From NCBI RefSeq assembly GCF_002374315.1, contig NZ_NWUX01000011.1:1-64000 (forward strand): a stretch of 64,000 bases of DNA, written 5' to 3'. The stretch is from Vreelandella nigrificans. GTDB taxonomy: Bacteria; Pseudomonadota; Gammaproteobacteria; Pseudomonadales; Halomonadaceae. Shown piece after piece: positions 55,739 to 64,000 of the stretch; position 1 is the stretch's first letter, and every line of letters starts with the position of its first letter. The notes below the pieces were generated by a model. The model was not told where the DNA came from. It made no database searches and worked only from the letters and a program-made list of their open reading frames with translations. A program made the position numbers and the translations under genes.

Positions 55739-56773
55739 ATGGTCACCCGAAAACTGCTGTTTACAGGATTTATCCTACTCTTAGGCGCACCAACGCTCGC
55801 TACTAGCAGCGCACTAGCCGACTCTAGAGAGGAAGTCGAAGCACGTATTCGTGCTTTAAATACCGAGCTTCATCAACTGCACCAGCAGCTGCAGCAAATT
55901 GATGAGCCAGAAGATGCGGCATTGGATTTGCCGGTGGAGCTTCTTCCCGAGGAAATGGCGCTTGAAGACCTAAATGAGCGTCGACAACTTGAGCAAGCGT
56001 CTTCCCGAAACCCTTTTTCGATAACGACTCACCGCGCTAACTATTTATTCCCTGTGAGCTATAACACTCACCAAAATGCTGAAAACTTTCGCAATATCAC
56101 AGAAGATAGCTCTCCGGACAGCGCAGAGGTAAAGTTCCAGTTTAGCGCCAAGTTCAATCTGGCTGAGAATGTCTTTGGCGATATTGGCGATGTTTACTTT
56201 GGCTACACCCAGCGTAGCTGGTGGCAAGCTTACAATACCGATGCCTCTTCGCCTTTCAGGGAAACTAACTATGAGCCAGAAATCTTCATCGATTTTGACA
56301 ACGCATGGCGCGCACTGGGTTGGGTAAATACCCGCAACCGGTTTTCCTTTAACCACCAGTCTAACGGTCGTTCAGACCCGCTGTCCCGTAGCTGGAACCG
56401 AGTGTATATGGAAAGCACCTTTCAGCGCGGTGATTGGGCGCTTACCCTGGCCCCCTATTGGCGTGTACCTGAGTCCGACAACAGCGATGACAACCCTGAT
56501 ATTCATCGTTTTATGGGCTATGGCGACATCCGACTAGCTAGACGACTAAGTAATAACCATGAAATTGAAGGCTTAGTCCGCGGAAACCCTAGCGCTGGCA
56601 ATTACGGCACCCAAATCGACTATAGCTGGCCTGCTTTCAATAGCGTGCGGGCACACCTGCAGTACTACTATGGCTATGGCGAGAGCATGATCGACTACGA
56701 CAACCGGGTACATCGTGTGAGCATTGGCTTCAGCTTGAACCCTTTATTTAGTGCTACAGGACTGAACCGCTAG
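55739..56773 (+). CDS. pldA: Outer-membrane phospholipase A
   Basis: About 344 residues. A signal peptide (about 1-28) is followed by a helical or coiled part (about 30-90), then a 12-strand barrel. The catalytic set is H206, S208 and N220 in FNHQSNGRSDPLSRSWNR. The spacing of 2 and 12 equals that of E. coli OMPLA (His142, Ser144, Asn156). FGYTQRSWWQAYN and TNYEPEIF are further family blocks. It hydrolyses phospholipids that reach the outer leaflet. The coiled part before the barrel is longer than in E. coli. ATG at 55739 was chosen over a TTG at 55724. Confidence 0.93.
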   Translation: MVTRKLLFTGFILLLGAPTLATSSALADSREEVEARIRALNTELHQLHQQLQQIDEPEDAALDLPVELLPEEMALEDLNERRQLEQASSRNPFSITTHRANYLFPVSYNTHQNAENFRNITEDSSPDSAEVKFQFSAKFNLAENVFGDIGDVYFGYTQRSWWQAYNTDASSPFRETNYEPEIFIDFDNAWRALGWVNTRNRFSFNHQSNGRSDPLSRSWNRVYMESTFQRGDWALTLAPYWRVPESDNSDDNPDIHRFMGYGDIRLARRLSNNHEIEGLVRGNPSAGNYGTQIDYSWPAFNSVRAHLQYYYGYGESMIDYDNRVHRVSIGFSLNPLFSATGLNR

Positions 56774-56853
56774 AGATAAGAGGTTGTCTACTGAGCGACG
56801 GCTGCTATGCTTAGGCTGAAGCCGTATTTATTCACTCGTCAAAGGAAGACATC

Positions 56854-57186
56854 ATGGCTAAACGTAACACTGACTCCTCCACTCGCGCTGACCAGCTTAA
56901 AGAAGATCTACGCCATCTCAGCGAAACTGTTGAAGAGCTAGTCAACGCTACTTCAAAAGACGCAAGCGGTGAAATGCGCGATTTACGCGAGCGTGCTGAG
57001 CGTCGTTTAAAAGATACCCGCTCACGGTTAGAGGCAAAAGGCGAGCGTCTTTATGACGAAACACGCGAGACCCTCTCTAACCAAGTTGATTGCTGCGACC
57101 GTTACGTGCATGAAAACCCCTGGACAAGCATCGGTATCGGTGCAGCCGCTGGCTTGATCGTTGGTATGCTGATCGGTCGTCGCTAA
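56854..57186 (+). CDS. DUF883/YqjD-ElaB-like membrane-anchored protein
   Basis: A 110-residue protein that is highly charged and helical, ending in one glycine-rich membrane helix (IGIGAAAGLIVGMLIGRR). It contains HENPWTSIGIGAAAG, the C-terminal hallmark of YqjD/ElaB proteins, which in E. coli bind the inner membrane and have been tied to ribosome association in stationary phase. AAAGGAAG lies before its ATG. It is the first of a three-gene set matching yqjD-yqjE-yqjK, with the next ATG overlapping its stop (TAATG). Confidence 0.9.
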   Translation: MAKRNTDSSTRADQLKEDLRHLSETVEELVNATSKDASGEMRDLRERAERRLKDTRSRLEAKGERLYDETRETLSNQVDCCDRYVHENPWTSIGIGAAAGLIVGMLIGRR

Positions 57187-57590
57187 TGGCTTTGGGGCCA
57201 ACCCAACGCGTATTCTCTGCCGCCAAACGCTTACTAAAGTCACTGATTGCTAATGGTGAAACCCGCCTGCGTTTGGCGGTTTTAGAGCTAGAAGAGGAAC
57301 GCGCACGTCTACTGACCCTAATACTTTTAGCGGGCGCTAGCCTACTGCTTCTTCTATTGGGCATCGCTACGTTAACAGCATTGGTGGTCGTGCTTTTTTG
57401 GGATACTTATCGTCTCACCGCTATCGCTGTAAGTGCGTTTGTTCTGATTGCGATGAGTTTCTTGCTTGCTTTTGTTGCGCTACGCCAAGCTAAACGTCAT
57501 ACACTGCTAAAGGAGACGTTAAAACAGCTGGCTGCCGACCGTGCGTTACTGGAGACAAATGACGATGACATCTCCCAAAGTCGCCGCTAA
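57186..57590 (+). CDS. YqjE-like phage-holin-family protein
   Basis: A 134-residue protein. Two hydrophobic helices lie at about 40-61 and 69-98, with charged N- and C-termini. SLIANGETRLRLAVLELEEE matches the YqjE (DUF1469) start. Function is unknown; the genes regularly occur with yqjD and yqjK. It overlaps both neighbours, one base at the front and 32 bases at the end. Confidence 0.87.
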   Translation: MALGPTQRVFSAAKRLLKSLIANGETRLRLAVLELEEERARLLTLILLAGASLLLLLLGIATLTALVVVLFWDTYRLTAIAVSAFVLIAMSFLLAFVALRQAKRHTLLKETLKQLAADRALLETNDDDISQSRR

Positions 57591-57864
57591 ACCGCTAACA
57601 CGCGCAGAACGCAAAGCTGCTCTATTAGCTGATTTAGAGCAGCAACGCGTTGATATCTTAGTGAATAGCGATCACCTGCTACGCGCATCGGCCCCCTTAG
57701 ATCGACATTGGCGTAGCCTAAAAATCCCTCTATATGTTATCGGCGGCGTCGCTGCTTTTAGGTTAATACGCCATCCTGGTGGTGCAATGGCAGCAGGGCG
57801 TAAAGCGCTAGCAGGCTATATGCTATTTCGTAAGTTTAAGCTGTTAGCTAGAGTGACTTCTTAG
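57559..57864 (+). CDS. YqjK-like protein
   Basis: About 101 residues; the third gene of the yqjDEK-like set. Basic, with a short hydrophobic stretch (PLYVIGGVAAFRLI, about 57-70). LTRAERKAALLADLEQQRVD near the N-terminus recalls YqjK. The ATG at 57559 has GGAG four bases upstream; a second ATG at 57565 has wider spacing. Role unknown. Confidence 0.75.
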   Translation: MTMTSPKVAAKPLTRAERKAALLADLEQQRVDILVNSDHLLRASAPLDRHWRSLKIPLYVIGGVAAFRLIRHPGGAMAAGRKALAGYMLFRKFKLLARVTS

Positions 57865-57989
57865 CAAACGTTAGCTCATTAGCAGAAGCCAGCTCACTGG
57901 CAAAAGCAACCTCTTGGCAGTAGCTACCCGACAACAGCACGCCAGCCGCCTTCTTAAGCCGCATCAACGGTTTGCCATCACCGGTGCGG

Positions 57990-59174
57990 CTAACAGGATT
58001 CTCCACAGGCAACACCACTCGCCCACGCCCACTGGAAGTTGTACCCTCCCAACTCACCGGTCACATCAAGCACCTCTCCAATAAAGCGTAGCTGTGGCAG
58101 GCTTTTCACTTCAAACGTTTTTGAAGAAACGGCGTCTGTACTAACTCCTCCCATCGTTACTTCAGCCGTCCTCCACCCTTCTGTACCCGCTGGTTTTAGC
58201 TGCCATTGATTCAGCCGTGCTGCCCAGCTATCCAACGCATCATTGCTATAGTGTGCCAAGGGCCGAGTCAGGTCACTGTCAGTCCCCCACTCAAGTAGCG
58301 CCTGTGTGAAACGTTTAGGAAAGCGTTCACCAAGCCAAGTAGACAACTGACGCTTAGGGGTACTGTTACGTGCCTCGCGTAGCGAAGCGGCTGCATTTTC
58401 ATCCGGCAGTAAGTCAATTTCAATTGAGTTACCCGGCTTCCAAACGCTGGATATTTGCAACATTGCAGGCCCGGAGAGCCCCCGGTGGGTGAACAGCATC
58501 GGTTCGACAAACCGACGCCCGTTACAGCTAACGGCTGAGGGCAGACTGATTCCTGAAAGCTCGGCGGCCCGCTCTTTCCAAGTATCGCTGAGCGTAAACG
58601 GCACTAAGCCAGGGCGAGTAGGCAGCACCTCCAAACCAAACTGGCGGGCAAGCTCATAGCCAAACCCCGTTGCCCCCATCGTCGGAATTGAGAGTCCACC
58701 CGTCGCGACCACCACCACTCCCGCATCAATACTGCCAACGGAGGTGGCTAAACGCATACTATCGCCCACACGCTCCACAGAAGTAATATGAGTACTTAGC
58801 GCTATCTCTACCCCTGCCCACTCACACTCTGTTAGCAGCACACGTAAAATTTCTTTAGCAGAAGTCGCACAAAATAACTGGCCAGGGGCTTTCTCTACGT
58901 ACTCAACGCCATGGCGCTCCACCAGCGAAACAAAATGCTCCGGTCGATAACGCTTTAGCGCTGAAATACAAAAATACGGATTTTCAGAGTAAAAGTGCTG
59001 AGGTGTAGTGCCAAGGTTGGTAAAGTTGCAGCGTCCACCGCCCGACATCAGAATTTTTTTGCCTGCTTTTTTGGCATGATCGAGCACCAGAACACGCCGT
59101 CCTGCGTAGCCCGCTTGAGCTGCACACATTAAGCCTGCAGCACCGGCGCCGATTACTACGACGTCATAAACCAT
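57990..59174 (-). CDS. YhiN/HI0933-type flavoprotein
   Basis: About 394 residues. The N-terminal VVVIGAGAAGLMCAAQAGYAG region binds FAD (given as VVVIGAGAAGLMCAAQ here). KILMSGGGRCNFTN is the family motif near 45-58. A late GELGGYNFQWAWASG block closes the FAD site. These flavoproteins are common but their reaction is not firmly known. The ATG at 59174 is preferred because GGGAG lies ahead of it; an ATG at 59192 is possible. Divergent from the following adaptor gene. Confidence 0.9.
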   Translation of the reverse strand: MVYDVVVIGAGAAGLMCAAQAGYAGRRVLVLDHAKKAGKKILMSGGGRCNFTNLGTTPQHFYSENPYFCISALKRYRPEHFVSLVERHGVEYVEKAPGQLFCATSAKEILRVLLTECEWAGVEIALSTHITSVERVGDSMRLATSVGSIDAGVVVVATGGLSIPTMGATGFGYELARQFGLEVLPTRPGLVPFTLSDTWKERAAELSGISLPSAVSCNGRRFVEPMLFTHRGLSGPAMLQISSVWKPGNSIEIDLLPDENAAASLREARNSTPKRQLSTWLGERFPKRFTQALLEWGTDSDLTRPLAHYSNDALDSWAARLNQWQLKPAGTEGWRTAEVTMGGVSTDAVSSKTFEVKSLPQLRFIGEVLDVTGELGGYNFQWAWASGVACGESC

Positions 59175-59326
59175 GAAAGAGGCTCCCAGCATTTAAAGCC
59201 GCGCATTTTAACAGGTATAAGGGGGATAGCTTGCTGTACTTCAAAACTAGTGCGTATAATTTATGTATAAATTTATTCTCAAGCAGTTAGTCACTGTCGA
59301 AGCCAAACGCAATAGACCTCCTGTTT

Positions 59327-59363
59327 AGGCACTTTTTTAGGTACTTTTTTTAAGTACTTTTTT
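59327..59363. repeat. 12-13 bp tandem copies upstream of the second RND operon
   Basis: AGGCACTTTTTT, AGGTACTTTTTT and TAAGTACTTTTTT follow each other directly. The block ends about 18 bases before the ATG of the adaptor gene, so it lies in the leader of that mRNA and leaves little room for a normal ribosome site. Confidence 0.65.
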
Positions 59364-59380
59364 AATCCCCTGAGACGCCC

Positions 59381-60448
59381 ATGCACGTTAATAGATGTAC
59401 TGCACTGTTTGTTCTGGTGACGCTGCTCTGCCCCTTGCCTGTACTCGCACAGTCACCTCCCACGGTGATTGGCAGCTATGTCCAATCCACGACCTGGTCA
59501 GACCCACTGGAAGCGCTAGGTACGCTCAGCGCAGATGAGAGCGTTACGCTATCTGCTACCGTCACGGAGACAGTTGCTGAAATCAACTTTCAAGATGGTC
59601 AGCAAGTTGAGCGAGGTCATCTGCTTATCCGGTTAGAAGACGCAGAAGAGCAGGCACAGCTTAGAGCAGCCCAGGCGCTGCGTGATGAACGGCGCAATGC
59701 ATCAGGACGAGCCGATCAGTTACAGCAGCGTAATTTAGCCGCTCGTGCCGATGTCGAAGACGCTCAGGCACGGCTTCGCCAAGCAGACGCCGATGTGCAA
59801 GCGCTGGAAGCGCGACTTGCTAACTATAGAATACAAGCGCCTTTCAGTGGACGCGTTGGTTTTCGCAATATCAGTGTCGGTGCGCTCGTTACCCCAGGCA
59901 TGGAATTAGTAACTCTCGATAAACTAAACGTCATGAAGCTTGATTTCAGTGTTCCAGAGGTTTTTCTGGGGCGCTTGTCACCAGGACTAGCATTAAGCGC
60001 TAAAACTGCGGCCTTTCCTGATGAGATTTTTAGTGGTCAGATCGCCAGCATCGGAACTCGTATTGACCCTATCTCGCGCAGCGTGAGCGTACGCGCAGAG
60101 CTTGATAACCCAGGATTGCGCCTGCGCCCTGGTATGCTGATGGAAGTGATTGTCCAGCAGCGGGTACGCAATGCATTAGTACTTCCCGAGTCGGCCCTTG
60201 AGCCCAGCGGTGATCGCCACTATGTAATGCTGATTCACCAACACGATGGCGCTACGCGCCTTGAGCAACGAGAAGTGAGCATTGGCGAACGGCGCCATGG
60301 CGAAGTGGAGATCATTGAAGGCATTGCCCCAGAAGACCTCGTGGTAGTGCATGGCCTTCAATTAGCCCGAGATGGCCAAGAAGTGCGCCTGTTAGGGGTT
60401 GTCGATGATGACACGAGCATTCGCGCGCTGTTAGAGGCTGATCGCTAA
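59381..60448 (+). CDS. RND efflux periplasmic adaptor, second system
   Basis: A 355-residue protein with a signal peptide (about 1-24). The lipoyl half reads SATVTETVAEINFQDGQQVE, the hairpin follows (about 85-150), then IQAPFSGRVGFRNISVGALV. This is the MexJ/VexC-like adaptor type. The stop overlaps the next ATG (TAATG). A nearby ribosome site is not evident; the upstream 40 bases are T-rich tandem copies. Confidence 0.9.
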   Translation: MHVNRCTALFVLVTLLCPLPVLAQSPPTVIGSYVQSTTWSDPLEALGTLSADESVTLSATVTETVAEINFQDGQQVERGHLLIRLEDAEEQAQLRAAQALRDERRNASGRADQLQQRNLAARADVEDAQARLRQADADVQALEARLANYRIQAPFSGRVGFRNISVGALVTPGMELVTLDKLNVMKLDFSVPEVFLGRLSPGLALSAKTAAFPDEIFSGQIASIGTRIDPISRSVSVRAELDNPGLRLRPGMLMEVIVQQRVRNALVLPESALEPSGDRHYVMLIHQHDGATRLEQREVSIGERRHGEVEIIEGIAPEDLVVVHGLQLARDGQEVRLLGVVDDDTSIRALLEADR

Positions 60449-63400
60449 TGCGCTTATCAGATATTTCGGTTCAGCGCCCAGTGCTTGCAATGGTGATCGC
60501 TGCGCTTATCGTTGCTTTTGGGTTACTGGCGCTCAATCGACTGCCACTACAAGAGTACCCTAGCGTTGACCCACCCATCGTAAGCATAGACACCCGCTAT
60601 CCAGGCGCGTCTGCAAGCGTTGTGGAAACCCGTATTACCCAAGTGCTTGAAGACCGTATCGCGGGTGTAGAGGGGATTGAGCTGATCACTTCCCAAAGTG
60701 AGGATGGTCGCTCACGCATTGAGATCGAATTCGCGCTCACCCGAGATATTGATGCGGCAGCTAACGATGTGCGCGACCGCATAGCCGGGGCTCTGCGCAA
60801 CTTACCCGATGATGCCGATAACCCTGAAGTCACCAAAGCCGACAGTAGTGAAACGATTGTGATATGGCTAAGCCTTTCCGGGGAAAATTATTCCATTACC
60901 GAATTGACTGACTATGCCAATCGCTTTTTAGTCGACAGCCTCTCTGTGCAACCAGGGGTTGCGCGGGTACGGGTGGGCGGTGGCCGAGATTATGCGATGC
61001 GGGTCTGGCTAGACCGCAATGCCCTCGCTGCTCGCGGGCTAACCGTCAGTGATATTGAGAGTGCGCTACGCGCTGAAAACGTCGAGCTACCGGCAGGCTC
61101 TATTGAGTCCATGGACCGTCAGTTTATTGTTCGTTTGCCACGTAGCTTTGCCACCGCTGATGACTTTAAGCGCTTAGCCCTAAACCAAGGGGATGACGGC
61201 TATTTAGTGCGCTTAGCCGATGTAGCCAGAGTGGAAGTTGGCTCGGTGGAGGACCGTTCAGTGTTCCGCGCTAACGGTGTGCCTATGGTGGGCCTGGGCA
61301 TGATTATGCAGTCTACTGCGAACATCATAGAGCTATCGGAAGCAGTACAACAGGAGATGGTGAGGCTACAGGGTACGCTACCTGAAGGGATGTCGCTTAA
61401 TCTAAACTTTGATGCCTCGGTATTTGTCTCGGGTGCTATTCAGCAAGTGGTCATGACGCTATTTATCGCCATGGGACTTGTCGTCGTGGTGATATTCATC
61501 TTTCTGGGTAACTTGCGAACAACCCTGGTGCCCGCGGTAACGGTTCCCATTGCCGTAATTGGTGCCTTCACCGCGCTGGCGGCGATGAACTTTTCGATCA
61601 ATTTGCTAACACTTCTGGCACTAGTGCTAGCGATTGGCTTAATTGTCGATGATGCCATTGTAGTGCTTGAAAACATTAACCGTCGCATGCATGACTATGG
61701 CGAAACACCACTGGTAGCCGCATTCCGCGGTACGCGTCAAATCGCCTTTGCTGTCATTGCCACTACCTTGGTGCTGGTGGCGGTGTTTGTACCATTAAGT
61801 ATGCTGCAAGGCGACATCGGCCGGCTATTCTCCGAATTCGCCCTCACCATGGCAGCGGCGGTGGTAATCTCAACGCTATTAGCGCTCACCTTAACGCCCA
61901 TGATGGCGTCTAAAATCTTAAAGCCCGGCATGCACGATAGTCGCATTGGCCAAGGCGTACAGTGGCTGTTAAGCGGCACTCAACGCCGCTATCAGCGCGC
62001 ATTAGAGATAGTACTGCGACTTAAATGGTTGGTCGTTGGACTCTTTGCTTTGCTAATTGCAGCAACGGCGTGGCTCGCATCTGAATTGCCCAACGAGTAC
62101 ACCCCTCAAGAGGATCGCGGTAACTTTATCATTCTGGTGAATGGCCCTGAAGGGGCAACATTTGACTACATGATGGACTACATGGATGAAATTGAAGCTC
62201 GATTAACGCCCTTCGTTGAAGACGGTGAGCTTGAGCGCATTGTGGTACGTGCGCCAAGGGGATTTGGTAATATAGAAAACTTCAATAGCGGTTTTATTAT
62301 CGTCAATATGGCGGACTGGGGAAGCCGTCGCAGCGCCTGGGAAATTATGGCCGACGTTCGTAAAACGCTGAACTCGTTACCGGGTGTGCAAGCATTTCCG
62401 GTAATGCGTCAGGGCTTTGGCCAACGCACCCAAAAACCCGTGCAATTTGTTCTTGGCGGTGGCACTTATGAACAGCTAGCCCGCTGGCGAGATACTCTGG
62501 TTAACCATGTTCAGCAAGATAACCCTCGCCTAACTGCGCTGGAAAGCAACTACAACGAAACCCAGCCCCAGTTACGTGTAGATATTAACTATGAACGCGC
62601 AGCCGCTCTGGGAGTTACCGTCACGGAAATCGGCCGTACACTTGAAGTACTGCTGGGGGGACGCAATGTCACTCGTTATGTGGATGATGGTGAGGAGTAT
62701 GATGTCATTTTAGAGGGCGACAGAGGCCGTCAAAACAGCCCGCGGGCACTGGATAATATCCAGGTGCGTTCGGCACGCTCAGGGGAGCTGATCCCACTCT
62801 CAAGCCTGGTCACCCTTTCCGACTTTGCAGGCGCCAGCACGCTTAACCGTTTTGATCGGGTACGGGCGATTACGATTGAGGCAAACTTAGCGGATGGCTA
62901 CCCATTGGGTGAAGCGCTCGCTTATCTTCAGCAAACCGCTGACGATATCCTGCCAGAGGAAGCCCAAACCAACGTGGCGGGGCCATCGCGGGACTTTCAA
63001 CAGGCCAGTGGCGCCACAACCTTCTTGCTGGTACTTGGTGCAGTGGTTGTCTTCCTGGTGCTTGCTGCGCAGTTTGAAAGCTTGATCCACCCCTTTGTTA
63101 TCATGCTTACCGTACCTTTAGCCATGAGTGGCGCCCTGCTCGCCCTGCTATTAACCGGGCAGTCGCTTAACATCTATAGCCAAGTGGGGCTGGTTCTTTT
63201 GATTGGTCTTGCCGCTAAAAATGGCATCTTGATTGTTGAGTTTGCTAACCAGCTACGTGATGAGGGCCAGGCATTTCGCTCTGCTCTTATCGAAGCGTCA
63301 GTGACACGGCTACGTCCAATCCTGATGACCGCGGTGACCACTATGGCTGGCGCGATCCCGCTGATTGTTTCAAGCGGCCCCGGCTCAGAGTCTCGCTTGG

Positions 63401-63588
63401 TGATCGGTACGGTGATTATGGCGGGTGTCGGAGCAGCCACAGTTTTCACCCTGTTTGTGGTGCCAGTAGCCTACGATCTGCTTGCTCGCCATACAGGCTC
63501 GCCGGGAGCGGTGAAACGCAGGCTTGAAGATGAGATTGCAGATGCCCCAACAGCGCCTCACGAGCCACTTGAAGCACAGGAGCGCTAA
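60448..63588 (+). CDS. RND multidrug efflux permease, HAE-1 type
   Basis: A 1046-residue pump of the AcrB/MexK class. The start MRLSDISVQRPVLAMVIAAL matches the family. AIGLIVDDAIVVLENINRR near 394-412 carries the paired Asp residues of the proton relay, and GLAAKNGILIVEFANQLRD near 919-937 is the matching block of the second half. It exports drugs or other amphiphilic compounds. No outer-membrane factor gene follows within the window. Independent of the first RND system, to which it is only distantly similar. Confidence 0.93.
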   Translation: MRLSDISVQRPVLAMVIAALIVAFGLLALNRLPLQEYPSVDPPIVSIDTRYPGASASVVETRITQVLEDRIAGVEGIELITSQSEDGRSRIEIEFALTRDIDAAANDVRDRIAGALRNLPDDADNPEVTKADSSETIVIWLSLSGENYSITELTDYANRFLVDSLSVQPGVARVRVGGGRDYAMRVWLDRNALAARGLTVSDIESALRAENVELPAGSIESMDRQFIVRLPRSFATADDFKRLALNQGDDGYLVRLADVARVEVGSVEDRSVFRANGVPMVGLGMIMQSTANIIELSEAVQQEMVRLQGTLPEGMSLNLNFDASVFVSGAIQQVVMTLFIAMGLVVVVIFIFLGNLRTTLVPAVTVPIAVIGAFTALAAMNFSINLLTLLALVLAIGLIVDDAIVVLENINRRMHDYGETPLVAAFRGTRQIAFAVIATTLVLVAVFVPLSMLQGDIGRLFSEFALTMAAAVVISTLLALTLTPMMASKILKPGMHDSRIGQGVQWLLSGTQRRYQRALEIVLRLKWLVVGLFALLIAATAWLASELPNEYTPQEDRGNFIILVNGPEGATFDYMMDYMDEIEARLTPFVEDGELERIVVRAPRGFGNIENFNSGFIIVNMADWGSRRSAWEIMADVRKTLNSLPGVQAFPVMRQGFGQRTQKPVQFVLGGGTYEQLARWRDTLVNHVQQDNPRLTALESNYNETQPQLRVDINYERAAALGVTVTEIGRTLEVLLGGRNVTRYVDDGEEYDVILEGDRGRQNSPRALDNIQVRSARSGELIPLSSLVTLSDFAGASTLNRFDRVRAITIEANLADGYPLGEALAYLQQTADDILPEEAQTNVAGPSRDFQQASGATTFLLVLGAVVVFLVLAAQFESLIHPFVIMLTVPLAMSGALLALLLTGQSLNIYSQVGLVLLIGLAAKNGILIVEFANQLRDEGQAFRSALIEASVTRLRPILMTAVTTMAGAIPLIVSSGPGSESRLVIGTVIMAGVGAATVFTLFVVPVAYDLLARHTGSPGAVKRRLEDEIADAPTAPHEPLEAQER

Positions 63589-63612
63589 CCCCGGCAGTAG
63601 ATCTCCCTAAAG

Positions 63613-63690
63613 AAGACTAAGGGACCTTGAAAGACTAAGGGACCTCAAAAAACTAAGGGCGCCCCATATTTAGGAGGCGCCCTTAGTTTT
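63613..63690. terminator. Hairpin terminator formed next to an 18-bp tandem repeat
   Basis: Two copies of an 18-base unit (AAGACTAAGGGACCTTGA, 63613 and 63631) are followed by a third partial copy. That third copy supplies the left arm of a strong hairpin, AAACTAAGGGCGCC pairing with GGCGCCCTTAGTTT (about 63649-63690), with T- and A-runs at its ends. It can stop transcription from both sides, between the RND gene and the convergent DUF3617-like gene. Confidence 0.85.
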
Positions 63691-63771
63691 ACTACGGCGT
63701 TGACTTAGGAGTGACCGTTAAGAACGAGCTTGTTGGCAACTCGATACAGCGAAGCAGCCTCAGCGCAGCTC

Positions 63772-64000
63772 TTATTGGCAATTGCCAATGCGCTCGCCTT
63801 CAATCACAGTATTCATCGTCAATTCACCCATGGGGGATTGGGTAAAGATATCGACGCTGCCTTCGATTTTTTCGCCCATAAAACGCATCTCGCCATCAAT
63901 GGTCGCTTCACCACCTTCAGCGCGGCATACCATGCTGTAGGAGAGACCATCGGCATTCATATCCTGGTTGAGCAGCTCGCAGCCCTCTTCCTCTTCAATA
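63772..64000 (-). CDS. DUF3617-like protein, C-terminal part (N-terminus beyond the window)
   Basis: The reading frame enters from the right edge of the window and ends at a TAA at 63772. The visible 75 or so residues include EEGCELLNQDMNADGLSYS, then a Cys (MVCRAEGG) and a closing IEGERIGNCQ. Conserved Cys residues and a G.RIG.C end fit DUF3617, a family of small periplasmic proteins of unknown function. The start codon and any signal peptide lie outside, so this is a truncated view and not a broken gene. Confidence 0.7.
   Translation of the reverse strand, partial: IEEEEGCELLNQDMNADGLSYSMVCRAEGGEATIDGEMRFMGEKIEGSVDIFTQSPMGELTMNTVIEGERIGNCQ

Overview
The window reads as chromosome of a Halomonas-like gammaproteobacterium (Halomonadaceae). 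That placement is an inference from three things: gene content and order (HAD hydrolase, rppH, ptsP, TauE-type protein, lgt, thyA, folA, as in Pseudomonas and relatives), a Gram-negative envelope with a porin and OMPLA, and moderately GC-rich coding DNA. No rRNA, tRNA or CRISPR array was seen, and no intact transposon.

Layout. (1) 1-2510: a beta-CASP metallo-hydrolase gene flanked on both sides by a large extragenic repeat family. (2) 2511-14789: surface polysaccharide locus, all on the minus strand, in two blocks separated by a hairpin at 6903. The right block holds a flippase, two glycosyltransferases, a polymerase, a WcaJ-type initiating transferase, galE and an O-antigen ligase-like protein. 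The left block holds a lipoprotein, a Wza/KpsD-type export protein, a KpsM-type permease and a KpsE/Wzz-type protein. No KpsT ATPase is present. (3) 15143-18838: porin, ProQ/FinO-domain protein, folA, thyA. (4) 18951-20923: twelve-start repeat array splitting lgt from thyA. (5) 20942-28509: lgt, TauE/SafE protein, a membrane receiver protein with a degenerate kinase helix, NRDE protein, ptsP, rppH, HAD hydrolase. (6) 28521-29657: third repeat array, then mdh. (7) 31035-43607: an RND pump pair, an orphan Mn/Zn-type binding protein, gph, NDH-2, rpe and a sulfate ABC transporter operon. (8) 43714-47919: AlkB-like protein, EamA exporter, YajG-like lipoprotein, tpm, SH3-domain protein, DUF1820 protein. 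(9) 48131-52209: a three-gene operon of an ATP-grasp enzyme, a large protein with a papain-like Gln/Cys/His/Asn pattern, and a TlyA-type methyltransferase. (10) 52235-64000: large mechanosensitive channel, OMPLA, a YqjD/YqjE/YqjK-like trio, YhiN-like flavoprotein, a second RND pump pair and the end of a DUF3617-like gene.

Two things stand out. The ATP-grasp plus papain-like operon is the best candidate for an undescribed system: a ligase next to a putative thiol hydrolase or transferase suggests making and trimming, or attaching and removing, an amide-linked product. The repeat family is the second. Its units are about 150-157 bp and are built from two different hairpins that both carry a GTAG foot and face each other, which matches REP/BIME elements moved by RAYT (TnpA-REP) proteins. 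It sits at four intergenic places, and truncated units end at hairpin boundaries. A third, smaller pattern is that short tandem duplications (12-20 bp units) recur in intergenic spacers, usually close to stop codons.
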